Shown: positions 37,617 through 46,144 of the stretch, one piece after another
Numbering within the stretch: position 1 is the stretch's first letter
Layout of the letters: the number at the start of each line of letters is the position of its first letter
Origin: Chitinophagaceae bacterium
Lineage (GTDB): Bacteria; Bacteroidota; Bacteroidia; Chitinophagales; Chitinophagaceae
Direction: 5' to 3'
Length of the DNA: 64,000 bases
NCBI GenBank assembly: GCA_947458275.1
Contig: CANGYR010000004.1
Location: 62,001-126,000 of the forward strand
Position numbers and translations under genes: made by a program
The notes under the pieces: model-generated
Seen by the model: the letters and a program-made list of their open reading frames with translations, nothing else
What the model was told of the DNA's origin: nothing
The model's database searches: none

Positions 37617-39032
37617 ATGGAGGAGTTAGTTGCAGGTAAAATACATGATGAAAAAAGACAGGGCGAAGCCTTTTTACCCGACATTGAATCAACCGGGATA
37701 CATAACAAGCATTTCTACATTGAAAGTTATGGGTGTGCCATGAACTTTGCCGACAGCGAAGTAATTGCCTCCATTTTACAGCAGAATAATTTTGGTGCTA
37801 CTGCAAACTTTGAAGAAGCAGATCTTATTCTAATCAACACCTGTTCCATTCGTGAAAAAGCGGAAGAAAGAATCAGAAAGAGACTGACTGAATTTAAAAC
37901 TGCCAAAAAACAAAATCCCTCTCTCATTATAGGCATCCTTGGCTGTATGGCAGAAAGACTCAAGGGCAATCTGCTGGAGGAAGAAAAATTAGTGGATATA
38001 GTTGTAGGTCCGGATGCTTACAGAACATTACCTCAACTGATTCAGGAAGCTGAGACCGGACAGAAAGCGGTAAATGTTTTGCTGAGCAGAGATGAAACTT
38101 ACGCCGATATTTCTCCTATTCGCCTGAACAGCAACGGCGTGAATGCTTTTGTGAGCATCATGCGTGGCTGTAACAATATGTGCTCATTTTGCGTGGTGCC
38201 TTTTACCAGAGGAAGAGAAAGAAGCCGAAGTGCACTCAGCATTATTGCCGAATGTGAAGCATTGTTTAATGACGGATACCGAGAAGTGACTTTATTGGGA
38301 CAGAATGTAGACAGTTACTACTGGAGGGATGAAGAAAACAACACCAATGTCAGTTTTGCGCAACTCCTGGAAAAAGCTGCATTGATATCTCCCCTGCTAC
38401 GGGTCAGATTTTCCACTTCACATCCGAAAGACATCACAGATGAAGTGCTTTTTACCATCAACAAATACGAGAACATCTGTAATTATATCCATCTTCCCGT
38501 TCAAAGCGGCAGCACACGCCTGCTTCAGTTGATGAACCGCACCTACAGCAGAGAATGGTATCTGGCAAAAGTGGATCGCATCAAAGAAATAATTCCAGAT
38601 TGCGGATTATCAACCGATATGATTACCGGTTTCTGTACCGAAACAGAAGAAGATCATCAGGACTCAATGAGTCTCATGGAATATTGCGAATTCGATCTTG
38701 CCTACATGTACTTTTATTCAGAAAGACCCGGAACCCTCGCTGCCAGAAGATTTGAAGATGATATTCCACTGGAAGTAAAAAAACGTCGTTTGCAGGAAAT
38801 GGTAAACTTGCATCGCGTGCACTCCTTAAAAAGCATGCAAAGAGATGTGGGCAAAACATTCAAAGTGTTGATTGAAGGGACATCCAAAAAGAATCAAGAC
38901 GAGTTGTTTGGAAGAAATGATCAGAATAAAGTAGTCGTTTTTCCAAAAATGAATTTTAAGAAAGGCGATTACGTAATAGTGAAGGTACACGACTGTACCG
39001 CCGGAACCCTAATTGGAAAAGCAATATCATAA
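37617..39032 (+). CDS. miaB: tRNA-2-methylthio-N6-dimethylallyladenosine synthase
   Basis: A 471-residue radical-SAM methylthiotransferase that adds the ms2 group to i6A37 in tRNAs. The N-terminal UPF0004 domain binds the auxiliary cluster through cysteines in [19 protein letters not shown] and GCMAERL; the radical-SAM triad is CNNMCSFC within [17 protein letters not shown]-terminal TRAM domain recognises tRNA. A GTG 13 codons upstream (37578) keeps the frame open, but a -7 promoter element lies within that extension, so I start at the ATG. It leads the string miaB / sigma-54 activator / lptE / TPR protein / secG. Confidence 0.96.
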   Translation: MEELVAGKIHDEKRQGEAFLPDIESTGIHNKHFYIESYGCAMNFADSEVIASILQQNNFGATANFEEADLILINTCSIREKAEERIRKRLTEFKTAKKQNPSLIIGILGCMAERLKGNLLEEEKLVDIVVGPDAYRTLPQLIQEAETGQKAVNVLLSRDETYADISPIRLNSNGVNAFVSIMRGCNNMCSFCVVPFTRGRERSRSALSIIAECEALFNDGYREVTLLGQNVDSYYWRDEENNTNVSFAQLLEKAALISPLLRVRFSTSHPKDITDEVLFTINKYENICNYIHLPVQSGSTRLLQLMNRTYSREWYLAKVDRIKEIIPDCGLSTDMITGFCTETEEDHQDSMSLMEYCEFDLAYMYFYSERPGTLAARRFEDDIPLEVKKRRLQEMVNLHRVHSLKSMQRDVGKTFKVLIEGTSKKNQDELFGRNDQNKVVVFPKMNFKKGDYVIVKVHDCTAGTLIGKAIS

Positions 39033-39035
39033 CAT

Positions 39036-40283
39036 ATGGATTTACAATCTATAAAAAACAGATTTGGCATCATCGGCAATTCGCCCGCTTTGAACCATGC
39101 GCTGAATGTTGCCGTACAGGTTGCCAATACAGATTTAAGTGTACTCATCAACGGAGAAAGCGGTGTGGGTAAAGAGGTTTTTTCCCAAATCATACATTCG
39201 CTATCATCCAGAAAACACAATTCATTCATTGCGGTAAACTGTGGTGCCATTCCGGAAGGAACAATAGATTCTGAATTATTTGGCCATGAGAAAGGCTCCT
39301 TTACCGGTGCGGTGGATAGCAGAAAAGGCTATTTTGAAACGGTCAACGGCGGCACCATTTTCCTTGATGAAATTGGTGAAATGCCGTTGGGAACTCAAGC
39401 CAGACTGTTACGTGTACTCGAAGCCGGAGAATACATCCGCGTAGGCAGCAGCAAGGTTCAAAAAACAGATGTCCGCGTTATCGCTGCCAGTAATAAAGAT
39501 TTACTGGATCTTACCAACAGAGGAAAATTCAGAGAAGACTTGTATTACAGATTGAATACTGTTCCTATCAGAGTCCCATCATTGCGCGACAGAAAAGAAG
39601 ACATCTTGCTGCTGTTCAGAAAATTCGCCTCCGACTTTGCAGAAAGATACAAAACCTCCTCCGTACAATTGCAGGAAGATGCCAAGCAGGTATTGCTCAA
39701 TTACATTTTCCCGGGTAATGTCAGAGAACTTAAAAACATCGCTGAACAGGTTTCTGTTTTAAGTAAAGAAAAAAATATCACGGCAGAACAATTACTCAGT
39801 TTTCTACCGGAGCAAAGTCAGAACCGCCTACCCGCTTTAAGTGGCGGTCCGGGAGCCGTTAGCCAGGCTGAATTTGCCAACGAAAGAGAGATTCTCTACA
39901 AACTCTTCTTCGATATGAAAAAAGATGTGAATGAACTGAAGAAAATGTTCTTTGATCTGGTTCAGAATCCTTCTGTAGCCACTCACGTTCCTGTATATAC
40001 GCAGGATTCGGGGAATATCGGCACCATGAAGGAAATAAGCTCCAATATGGGCAATGCCTACCCCGTCAATCCTTCTGTCATCTACAAAACTGAAAATGGC
40101 AACGGGATACAGCAGCATGAAGAAGTGGAAGAGTCACTGAGCATACTGGATAAAGAAAAAGAACTGATTATAAAAGCATTAAAAAAACACAGAGGCAAAA
40201 GAAAAGATGCCTCTATTGATTTGGGCATAAGCGAACGTACCTTGTACAGAAAACTAAAAGAATACGACATCGATCATTTGTAA
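39036..40283 (+). CDS. sigma-54 interacting transcriptional activator without receiver domain
   Basis: A 415-residue bacterial enhancer-binding protein. The AAA+ domain starts almost at the N terminus: Walker A GESGVGKE at 41-47 region, the sigma-54 contact loop GSFTGA at 87-92 (GAFTGA with Ala to Ser) and Walker B GGTIFLDEIGEM at 105-116. A linker of about 110 residues leads to a Fis-type helix-turn-helix at the C terminus (KDASIDLGISERTLYRKL). There is no receiver, GAF or PAS domain, so control must come from partners, expression level or the linker. It begins 4 bases after miaB. Confidence 0.92.
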   Translation: MDLQSIKNRFGIIGNSPALNHALNVAVQVANTDLSVLINGESGVGKEVFSQIIHSLSSRKHNSFIAVNCGAIPEGTIDSELFGHEKGSFTGAVDSRKGYFETVNGGTIFLDEIGEMPLGTQARLLRVLEAGEYIRVGSSKVQKTDVRVIAASNKDLLDLTNRGKFREDLYYRLNTVPIRVPSLRDRKEDILLLFRKFASDFAERYKTSSVQLQEDAKQVLLNYIFPGNVRELKNIAEQVSVLSKEKNITAEQLLSFLPEQSQNRLPALSGGPGAVSQAEFANEREILYKLFFDMKKDVNELKKMFFDLVQNPSVATHVPVYTQDSGNIGTMKEISSNMGNAYPVNPSVIYKTENGNGIQQHEEVEESLSILDKEKELIIKALKKHRGKRKDASIDLGISERTLYRKLKEYDIDHL

Positions 40284-40313
40284 AACAAGCCAATAAAAAT
40301 TTAAAGCATACGC

Positions 40314-40847
40314 ATGAACAAATGGAAATTATATAGTAGTCGACCTGCAATGTTTGTCCTGGCATTTTTCATATTGACAATTTTTAATTTTTCTACCTGC
40401 AAATACTCCTTCAAAGATACTTCTCCTATTCCACCTGATGTAACGACGTTCAGAGTGAATTATCTGGAGAACAAAGCAGCTTATGTAAACACACAATTAA
40501 GTCCACAACTGACAGAAAGACTCAAACAGAAAATCATCAACACCACCCGTCTGAGACAAACAAACAATGATGACGCACACTACGATATCAGCGGGTACGT
40601 TTCTCAGTACTTTACAAGCACGATAAGCATATCGGGCAATAATTCCAGCGGTAACAGACTTACTGTTGGTTTTCACCTTTCATTCAAAAACAATCTTGAT
40701 GAAAAAAAGAATATCGAGACAGATTTAATCAGGACGTTTGATTTTGGTGCCAACCTAAGTCTCTCGCAGGCAGAATCTTCACTGAATGATGAGATTGTAA
40801 AAAATCTCGTGGATGAGATATTCAATAAAATATTTTCCAACTGGTAA
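40314..40847 (+). CDS. lptE: LptE-like outer-membrane lipoprotein
   Basis: A 177-residue lipoprotein: the signal segment ends in the lipobox NFSTC with Cys29. The mature part has the LptE features PDVTTFRVNYLENKA, a long helix with QLTERLKQKIINTTRL, and YDISGYVSQY. LptE plugs the LptD barrel and helps insert lipopolysaccharide in the outer membrane. Its place between the sigma-54 activator and a TPR protein upstream of secG is a recurrent Bacteroidetes order. Identification rests on motif layout and context rather than on strong similarity. Confidence 0.82.
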   Translation: MNKWKLYSSRPAMFVLAFFILTIFNFSTCKYSFKDTSPIPPDVTTFRVNYLENKAAYVNTQLSPQLTERLKQKIINTTRLRQTNNDDAHYDISGYVSQYFTSTISISGNNSSGNRLTVGFHLSFKNNLDEKKNIETDLIRTFDFGANLSLSQAESSLNDEIVKNLVDEIFNKIFSNW

Positions 40848-40883
40848 TTTGAGTAATTGCCGATATTGTAATAGATTTGAAAA

Positions 40884-41537
40884 ATGCAACAACAGGAACT
40901 ATTCAAAAAAATATACCGAACTGATATTACCGGAGCGGACCGCATTAAATTGTTGCATCAGTCTGTCGAAGCATACCCCTTCTTCGGTTTGTCTTATTTT
41001 TTTCTGTTGAAAGAACTCGAAAAAGGAAGTGATCATTTCAATGAAATTGTCCCAAAAACTGCGCTTCATTTTAAAAACAACTACTGGCTAAATCTTCAAC
41101 TCAATCAGGATGATGCTAAAAGGATTTTAAATGATGAGCAACCAGTTGAGAAAAAAGAAAAAGCGCCCAAAGAAGATTTTCTTTTTGAGCCATTATATAC
41201 CACCGATTATTTTGCCTCCCAGGGTATAAAGTTTTCTGAAGAGCAACAACCTACAGATAAATTGGGAAACCAGGTGAAAAGTTTTACCCAGTGGCTCAAA
41301 ACCATGAAGAAAGTTCATGGAAATACACTGCCTGAAACCAATGCCCCTATAGACAATGCCGTAGAAAAGCTCGCTGAAAAGAGCAATACGGAGACCGCTG
41401 TTATTACGGAAACAATGGCCGAAGTCTTTGTTCAACAGGGAAAAATTGACAAAGCCATTGACGTATATAAAAAATTAAGTTTGCAAAATCCTGCCAAAAG
41501 TGCTTACTTTGCAGACAAAATTGAATATTTAAAGTAA
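40884..41537 (+). CDS. hypothetical protein with C-terminal TPR-like segment
   Basis: A 217-residue soluble protein of unknown function. Residues 1-60 look helical; the middle (about 80-170) is charged and low in hydrophobics, and the C terminus carries one TPR-like pair of helices (MAEVFVQQGKIDKAIDVYKKLSLQNPAKSAYFADKIEYL). No signal peptide. It lies 36 bases after lptE and 6 bases before secG, so it belongs to the same operon. Confidence 0.75.
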   Translation: MQQQELFKKIYRTDITGADRIKLLHQSVEAYPFFGLSYFFLLKELEKGSDHFNEIVPKTALHFKNNYWLNLQLNQDDAKRILNDEQPVEKKEKAPKEDFLFEPLYTTDYFASQGIKFSEEQQPTDKLGNQVKSFTQWLKTMKKVHGNTLPETNAPIDNAVEKLAEKSNTETAVITETMAEVFVQQGKIDKAIDVYKKLSLQNPAKSAYFADKIEYLK

Positions 41538-41543
41538 AAAGAT

Positions 41544-41888
41544 ATGTTAGCATTATTCGGAGTTTTAATAATCATTGCATCTCTCATACTGGGATTGATC
41601 GTTCTCATTCAAAATCCCAAAGGTGGTGGATTGTCCGGTACTTTCGGAGGCGTAGGCAACCAACTAATGGGTGTGAAACAAACCACTGATGTTTTGGAAA
41701 AAGGAACATGGATTTTCGCAGCTGTTGTGGGTATCCTTTGCCTTGTTTCACCTGCATTCATCCCAAAAGAAGGGGTTTCAACAGGTAAAGACATCCTGAA
41801 AAATATGCCTACTACTCCCCAGCAAAAAACAACGACTCCGGCAAATACTACTCCATTACCGGGAACAAACAAACCTGGCGGAAATTAA
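41544..41888 (+). CDS. secG: protein translocase subunit SecG
   Basis: A 114-residue protein with two membrane helices (about 2-22 and 52-72) joined by the SecG loop IQNPKGGGLSGTFGG. SecG stabilises the SecYEG channel during preprotein export. The C-terminal 40 residues are a Thr/Pro/Asn-rich extension beyond the usual ~75-residue core, a common feature in Bacteroidetes. It ends the miaB string and is followed by a strong terminator. Confidence 0.94.
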   Translation: MLALFGVLIIIASLILGLIVLIQNPKGGGLSGTFGGVGNQLMGVKQTTDVLEKGTWIFAAVVGILCLVSPAFIPKEGVSTGKDILKNMPTTPQQKTTTPANTTPLPGTNKPGGN

Positions 41889-41910
41889 CTGAGTTATATC
41901 AAATAATTAC

Positions 41911-41938
41911 AAACCCGCTATCTTATAGCGGGTTTTTT
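41911..41938 (+). terminator. intrinsic terminator after secG
   Basis: AAACCCGCTAT (41911-41921) and ATAGCGGGTTT (41925-41935) form an 11-bp perfect stem with a three-base CTT loop, followed by a run of T. It closes the miaB-secG transcript 22 bases after the secG stop. Confidence 0.92.
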
Positions 41939-41942
41939 ATTT

Positions 41943-41950
41943 TAAATTTG
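41943..41950 (+). promoter_or_regulatory. -7 element upstream of mltG
   Basis: TAAATTTG directly follows the secG terminator and ends 17 bases before the mltG ATG, the same spacing as in serA and miaB. No -33 TTTG. Confidence 0.6.
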
Positions 41951-41967
41951 TCTTATTTGAATCTGAA

Positions 41968-43008
41968 ATGAAGAAAACAATCATCATAATTTCCATCATA
42001 GCAGGCATCGCAGCTATTTATACAGCATGGAATCTTTTCGGTCCCACTCTTTCAATTCCTGAAAAAAAATTCTTTTATGTTTATTCGGGCAGCGACTATG
42101 AAAAAGTCAGACAGTCGCTGTTGGATAAAAACATCATAAAAAGTAAAGGTTGGTTTGATTTTGTTTCAAAAAGATTGAAATACCCGAATAATATCAAGCC
42201 CGGAAAATATGAAATCAAAGAAGGCATGAGTCTGTTCGGACTTATCCGTACACTTAAATCGGGCAATCAGACTCCTGTCAGACTTGTCATCAATAAAATT
42301 CGTACAAAAGAAGACCTGGCCGGAAAAATCGGAAAGAACTTTGAAACAGATTCGGCCACTGCCATTCGGTTTCTGACCAGCAATGATTCATTGTCGTCAT
42401 TCGGACTTGATACCAATACCGTGATGACTATTGTAATACCTAATTCCTATATGCTTTGGTGGAATGGTTCTTTTCGTAAAATCATAACAAGACTGAAAGA
42501 TCAGCACGATAAATTCTGGGAAGGCAAAAGAACAGAACAGGCAAAAAAAATGGGATTCATTCCTTCTCAAGTGTATACTATTGCAAGCATTGTAGAAGAA
42601 GAAACATTGAAAGAAGAAGACAAAGGGAAAATTGCCAGTGTGTATATGAATCGCATATCTAAAGACATGAAATTGGAAGCGGATCCTACCGTTAAATATG
42701 CCATGCGTGATTTCGGGCTCAAAAGAATTTTACACGGACACCTGAAACATTCATCGCCTTATAACACCTATCAAAACAAGGGATTGCCGCCGGGTCCTAT
42801 ATGCACTCCATCCATGAATACTATTGATGCGGTACTGAACGCTCCAAAAACAGACTACATATTTTTTGTTGCCAAGCCGGATTTTAAAGGATATTCTAAC
42901 TTTGCTGCCACCTATCCTGAACATCAAAAATATGCAAAGGCATATCAGCAGGCACTTGACAGTCTTTTTGCAAAAAGAAAAAATTTAAATCAAACGAATA
43001 AACCTTGA
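41968..43008 (+). CDS. mltG: endolytic murein transglycosylase MltG
   Basis: A 346-residue membrane-anchored enzyme: one N-terminal helix (about 4-24), a LysM-like region and the YceG catalytic domain with YTIASIVEEETLKEEDKG, whose first conserved Glu in VEEET is the likely catalytic acid, and NTYQNKGLPPGPICTPS. MltG cleaves nascent glycan strands at the membrane and sets their length. Its stop overlaps the start of the next gene (TTGA), which indicates translational coupling. Confidence 0.94.
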   Translation: MKKTIIIISIIAGIAAIYTAWNLFGPTLSIPEKKFFYVYSGSDYEKVRQSLLDKNIIKSKGWFDFVSKRLKYPNNIKPGKYEIKEGMSLFGLIRTLKSGNQTPVRLVINKIRTKEDLAGKIGKNFETDSATAIRFLTSNDSLSSFGLDTNTVMTIVIPNSYMLWWNGSFRKIITRLKDQHDKFWEGKRTEQAKKMGFIPSQVYTIASIVEEETLKEEDKGKIASVYMNRISKDMKLEADPTVKYAMRDFGLKRILHGHLKHSSPYNTYQNKGLPPGPICTPSMNTIDAVLNAPKTDYIFFVAKPDFKGYSNFAATYPEHQKYAKAYQQALDSLFAKRKNLNQTNKP

Positions 43009-43952
43009 CGAAACTTGAGAGAATATTAATTACCAAAACACCTTTGGCTTTCATTTTAAGAAAGTCTAAAAGCATTCGTCTGCCTGGTTTTCAGGGTGTT
43101 CCTCTTTATGATGTCATTCGTTTTTTTTATAACCAAATCAAGCAGCACGGATTAACAGAAAGAGCTTCGGCCATATCTTACAATTTCATTATGGCCATAC
43201 CGCCTTCTTTGCTGTTCATTTTTACACTGATTCCTCATTTACCATTTATATCAAGAAGAACCATACGGATTCAGTTACATAAATTCATTTACGATATTAT
43301 TCCATCCAGAGTATATAACCGTGAACTGATTCGCTTCGTAGATTCATTTATCTACGATACAAAAATCGGTTTACTCTCATTCGGTTTATTGTTTTCTTTA
43401 TTTTTCGCTTCCAATGCCATCATGGGACTGGAGCGTTCATTTAATAGAAAACAATATATAGGATTTGAAAAAAGAATGGGATTTGAAAAAAGATGGATGG
43501 CTATCAGAATTACCATGCTCATTTTCGCACTTTTTCTGGCCTATTTCGTTTTACTGATTTCACAGGGTGAATTGCTGAAATTCCTGATAGCAGATAAAGG
43601 GTGGAGAGATTTCTTTTCCAACATCAGATGGATCCTGATTATTTTCCTGATTTTTTATACGATTGGATTTATTTTTAAATATGTCCCATCGGTGGAGAAG
43701 CAATGGAAATTAAATTCTCCCGGAACCATCACCACCACATTTTTGAGTATTGTCTCCACCTTTGGCTTCTCTTATTTTGTCTCCAATTTCGGCAAATACA
43801 ATGTTTTATATGGGTCGATAGGTACCATTATGATGATTATGGCATTGATTTACATCAACGCCCTGGCTATACTGATAGGATTTGAGTTGAATGTGAGCAT
43901 CAATTCCCTACAAATAATCACCGGGAAGAAAAAAGAGAACAAAACTGCCTAA
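43005..43952 (+). CDS. YihY/BrkB family membrane protein
   Basis: A 315-residue protein with about six membrane helices and the family signatures LTERASAISYNFIMAIPPSLLFIFTLIP and the late YGSIGTIMMIMALIYINALAILIGFELN. The family was once called RNase BN; it is now regarded as membrane proteins of uncertain transport or signalling function. The start codon is TTG overlapping the mltG stop, so expression depends on mltG translation. The N-terminal ~45 residues are basic and lie before the first helix. Confidence 0.86.
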   Translation: MTKLERILITKTPLAFILRKSKSIRLPGFQGVPLYDVIRFFYNQIKQHGLTERASAISYNFIMAIPPSLLFIFTLIPHLPFISRRTIRIQLHKFIYDIIPSRVYNRELIRFVDSFIYDTKIGLLSFGLLFSLFFASNAIMGLERSFNRKQYIGFEKRMGFEKRWMAIRITMLIFALFLAYFVLLISQGELLKFLIADKGWRDFFSNIRWILIIFLIFYTIGFIFKYVPSVEKQWKLNSPGTITTTFLSIVSTFGFSYFVSNFGKYNVLYGSIGTIMMIMALIYINALAILIGFELNVSINSLQIITGKKKENKTA

Positions 43953-43991
43953 TTGAATACTTTTTTTGAATTAGCATCTTCTCTAATAAGG

Positions 43992-44024
43992 TTTTGGCTA
44001 ATCACCTATTTCAAAGTAATTTTG
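43992..44024 (+). promoter_or_regulatory. Bacteroidetes promoter of lpd
   Basis: TTTTG at 43992-43996 is separated by 20 bases from TAATTTTG at 44017-44024, matching both the -33 (TTTG) and the -7 (TAnnTTTG) elements at the expected distance. This is the most complete promoter in the window. The leader to the lpd ATG is about 50 bases. Confidence 0.8.
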
Positions 44025-44080
44025 CGAGTCGCTTAAAAGTATATAGAAATTTATAACTATAAAATTTAAAAATTAAGAAT

Positions 44081-45469
44081 ATGGCGTATGATGTAATTGT
44101 ATTAGGAAGCGGGCCCGGTGGTTATCCGGCTGCAATCAGAGCTAGTCAGCTTGGCAAAAAAGTTGCCATTGTTGAAAGAGAAAGTCTGGGTGGTATTTGC
44201 CTCAACTGGGGATGTATACCAACCAAAGCGCTCTTAAAAAGTGCTCAGGTGTACGAATACACTAAACATGCTGCAGACTATGGCATTAAAATAGACAGTG
44301 CTACTGCCGACTTCGTAGGAGTGATCAAACGTAGTCGCGGTGTTGCTGATAAAATGAGTAAAGGCATTCAATATTTGATGAAGAAAAACAAGATTGATGT
44401 CATAATGGGTAATGGTAAGCTTCTTGCTGCCAACAAATTGGAAGTTACCGCTGCCGACAACAGCAAACAAGTGCTGGAAGCGAAAAATATAATTCTCGCT
44501 ACAGGAGGTCGTGCAAGACAACTGCCTACAATGCCTATAGACGGAAAAAAAATAATTGGTTACAGAGAAGCGATGTCACTTCCTTCTCAGCCAAAAAGCA
44601 TCATCATTTGCGGTAGCGGCGCTATCGGCAGTGAATTTGCTTATTTCTACAATAGCATGGGAACAAATGTGACCATCGTAGAATTTCTTCCAAGAATTGT
44701 TCCTGTTGAAGATGAAGACATCAGTAAAGAAATGGAGAAGCAATTCAAAAAACAAGGCATGACCATCATGACCAACAGCGAGGTAACTAAAGTAGATACT
44801 TCAGGTGCGGGTGTAAAAGCTACAGTAAAAACTGCTACAGGAGAAGTTGTCCTCGAAGCAGATATTTTACTTAGTGCGGTGGGCGTTGTAGCGAATATTG
44901 AAAATATTGGTCTTGAATCTTTGGGTGTTAAAACCGATAAAGGCAAAATTATTGTTGATGCCAATCAGCAGACATCTGTTGCAGGTTTATACGCTATCGG
45001 CGATTGCACACCCGGTCAGGCCCTGGCTCACGTTGCCGCCAAAGAAGGTATCAACGCAGCTGAACACCTCAGTGGTCACAAGCCTGAAGCCATTGACTAT
45101 AATAATATTCCAGGTTGTACTTACACCACTCCCGAAATTGCGTCTGTAGGATATACCGAAAAAGCAGCAAAAGATGCAGGCTATGAAATTAAAGTGGGTA
45201 AATTCCCATTCGTTGCAAGTGGCAAAGCCGTTGCCGGCGGTGCGACAGATGGTTTTGTAAAAGTAATCTATGATGCCAAATACGGAGAGTTCTTGGGTTG
45301 TCATATGATTGGCAATAATGTTACGGAAATGATTGCAGAAGCTGTTGTAGCCAGAAAATTGGAAACAACTGCACATGAAATCCTTAACGCCGTTCACCCT
45401 CACCCGACTATGAGTGAAGGGCTGAAAGAAGCAACTGCAGCGGCTTACGGAGAGGCAATTGATATTTAA
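44081..45469 (+). CDS. lpdA: dihydrolipoyl dehydrogenase
   Basis: A 462-residue flavoprotein disulfide reductase, the E3 component of 2-oxoacid dehydrogenase complexes. The FAD-binding GSGPGGYPAAIRA is at 9-22; the redox disulfide is C40-C45 in GGICLNWGCIPTK; a second nucleotide-binding site is ICGSGAIGSEF; and the C-terminal catalytic His441-Glu446 pair lies in HPHPTMSE. The standard motif in most E3 enzymes has CLNxGCIP, here with Trp. No E1 or E2 genes are nearby; it is monocistronic with its own promoter and terminator. Confidence 0.96.
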   Translation: MAYDVIVLGSGPGGYPAAIRASQLGKKVAIVERESLGGICLNWGCIPTKALLKSAQVYEYTKHAADYGIKIDSATADFVGVIKRSRGVADKMSKGIQYLMKKNKIDVIMGNGKLLAANKLEVTAADNSKQVLEAKNIILATGGRARQLPTMPIDGKKIIGYREAMSLPSQPKSIIICGSGAIGSEFAYFYNSMGTNVTIVEFLPRIVPVEDEDISKEMEKQFKKQGMTIMTNSEVTKVDTSGAGVKATVKTATGEVVLEADILLSAVGVVANIENIGLESLGVKTDKGKIIVDANQQTSVAGLYAIGDCTPGQALAHVAAKEGINAAEHLSGHKPEAIDYNNIPGCTYTTPEIASVGYTEKAAKDAGYEIKVGKFPFVASGKAVAGGATDGFVKVIYDAKYGEFLGCHMIGNNVTEMIAEAVVARKLETTAHEILNAVHPHPTMSEGLKEATAAAYGEAIDI

Positions 45470-45489
45470 TTCAGTAGATTTTACATACA

Positions 45490-45520
45490 AAAGTCCGGTT
45501 GAAAAATCGGACTTTGTTAT
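45490..45520 (+). terminator. terminator after lpdA
   Basis: AAAGTCCG (45490-45497) pairs with CGGACTTT (45508-45515) in an 8-bp stem with a 10-base loop, followed by GTTATTTT. It ends lpdA transcription 20 bases past the stop. Confidence 0.8.
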
Positions 45521-45539
45521 TTTAATATATTGTAGAGTG

Positions 45540-45652
45540 TGATTACACCAAGGTGAAAAAGCGAAAAATTCACCGCTGAGAAAGAAGAACGCTGAGCAAA
45601 CGCAGAGATAATGCCCTCCGCGAAAACTCTGCGAGCTCTGCGGCTCCGCGGT
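45540..45652. repeat. CGCTGAG/CGCAGAG intergenic repeat with inverted CTCTGCG arm
   Basis: The left part (ACCGCTGAG, then AACGCTGAG, then CGCAGAG, 45572-45607) is mirrored by CTCTGCGAGCTCTGCGG and CTCCGCGGT (45627-45652), so the region is an imperfect large inverted repeat of short words. It is much richer in G+C than its surroundings. It runs into the N-terminal part of the longer frame that begins at 45611, producing the Arg/Leu-rich false start MPSAKTLRALRLRG. Confidence 0.75.
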
Positions 45653-45745
45653 AAAAGTATAGAAGATTTGAATATAATTCTTGAAGAAACCAAACCAACT
45701 ATTAAATCCTTTAATCATTATCTTCTGCCTGAAATAAATATCATA

Positions 45746-46141
45746 ATGAATATTTTGGAAAGCCTGATGACTGCAAGGCCTGACAATGCTTTTATCAAAA
45801 GCCTTCACCATCAGTATTGTAATCGTGGTGGACTCAGCAAAAAACAACTGGAAGGCTTATACGCAAAAGCTAAACAATCAGGCGTTATCACTTCACCCAA
45901 ATTAGCCACACTGGAAGCTATCATCAAAAAGAAACCCACCAGATTCAAATCAGAGGCAGTTAAAATTGCTCCTGAGTTGAAAAAAAATAATGAATCCGAA
46001 ATTCTCTTGCAACAAATTCTGGAGAAATATCCTCAACATAAAATGGCATTATTTCTTCAGGCAAAAAATAAAAACAACAACTCCCTTTCTGAAGCTGAAA
46101 TAAAGGAAGTGGAAAGACTGGCTAAAGTTTTAATAAAATAA
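45746..46141 (+). CDS. hypothetical helical protein upstream of the S46 peptidase
   Basis: A 131-residue basic protein without signal peptide or known motif, opening MNILESLMTARPDNAF and containing NRGGLSKKQLEGLYAKAK and a C-terminal TPR-like helix pair. The frame stays open back to 45611, but those 45 residues are partly encoded by a G+C-rich intergenic repeat, so I place the start at the ATG at 45746. The S46 peptidase gene starts 4 bases after its stop. A role together with the peptidase is possible but not shown. Confidence 0.6.
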   Translation: MNILESLMTARPDNAFIKSLHHQYCNRGGLSKKQLEGLYAKAKQSGVITSPKLATLEAIIKKKPTRFKSEAVKIAPELKKNNESEILLQQILEKYPQHKMALFLQAKNKNNNSLSEAEIKEVERLAKVLIK

Positions 46142-46144
46142 ATT

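Noticed and set aside
45611-45745. 45-residue extension of the hypothetical gene before the S46 peptidase
   Set aside because: Partly encoded by a G+C-rich intergenic repeat; composition (Arg/Leu) unlike the rest of the protein.
44987-45847. 286-codon minus-strand frame
   Set aside because: It lies antisense to lpdA and the 45746 gene, crosses the lpdA terminator and an intergenic repeat, and has an implausible Cys/Phe/His-rich composition.
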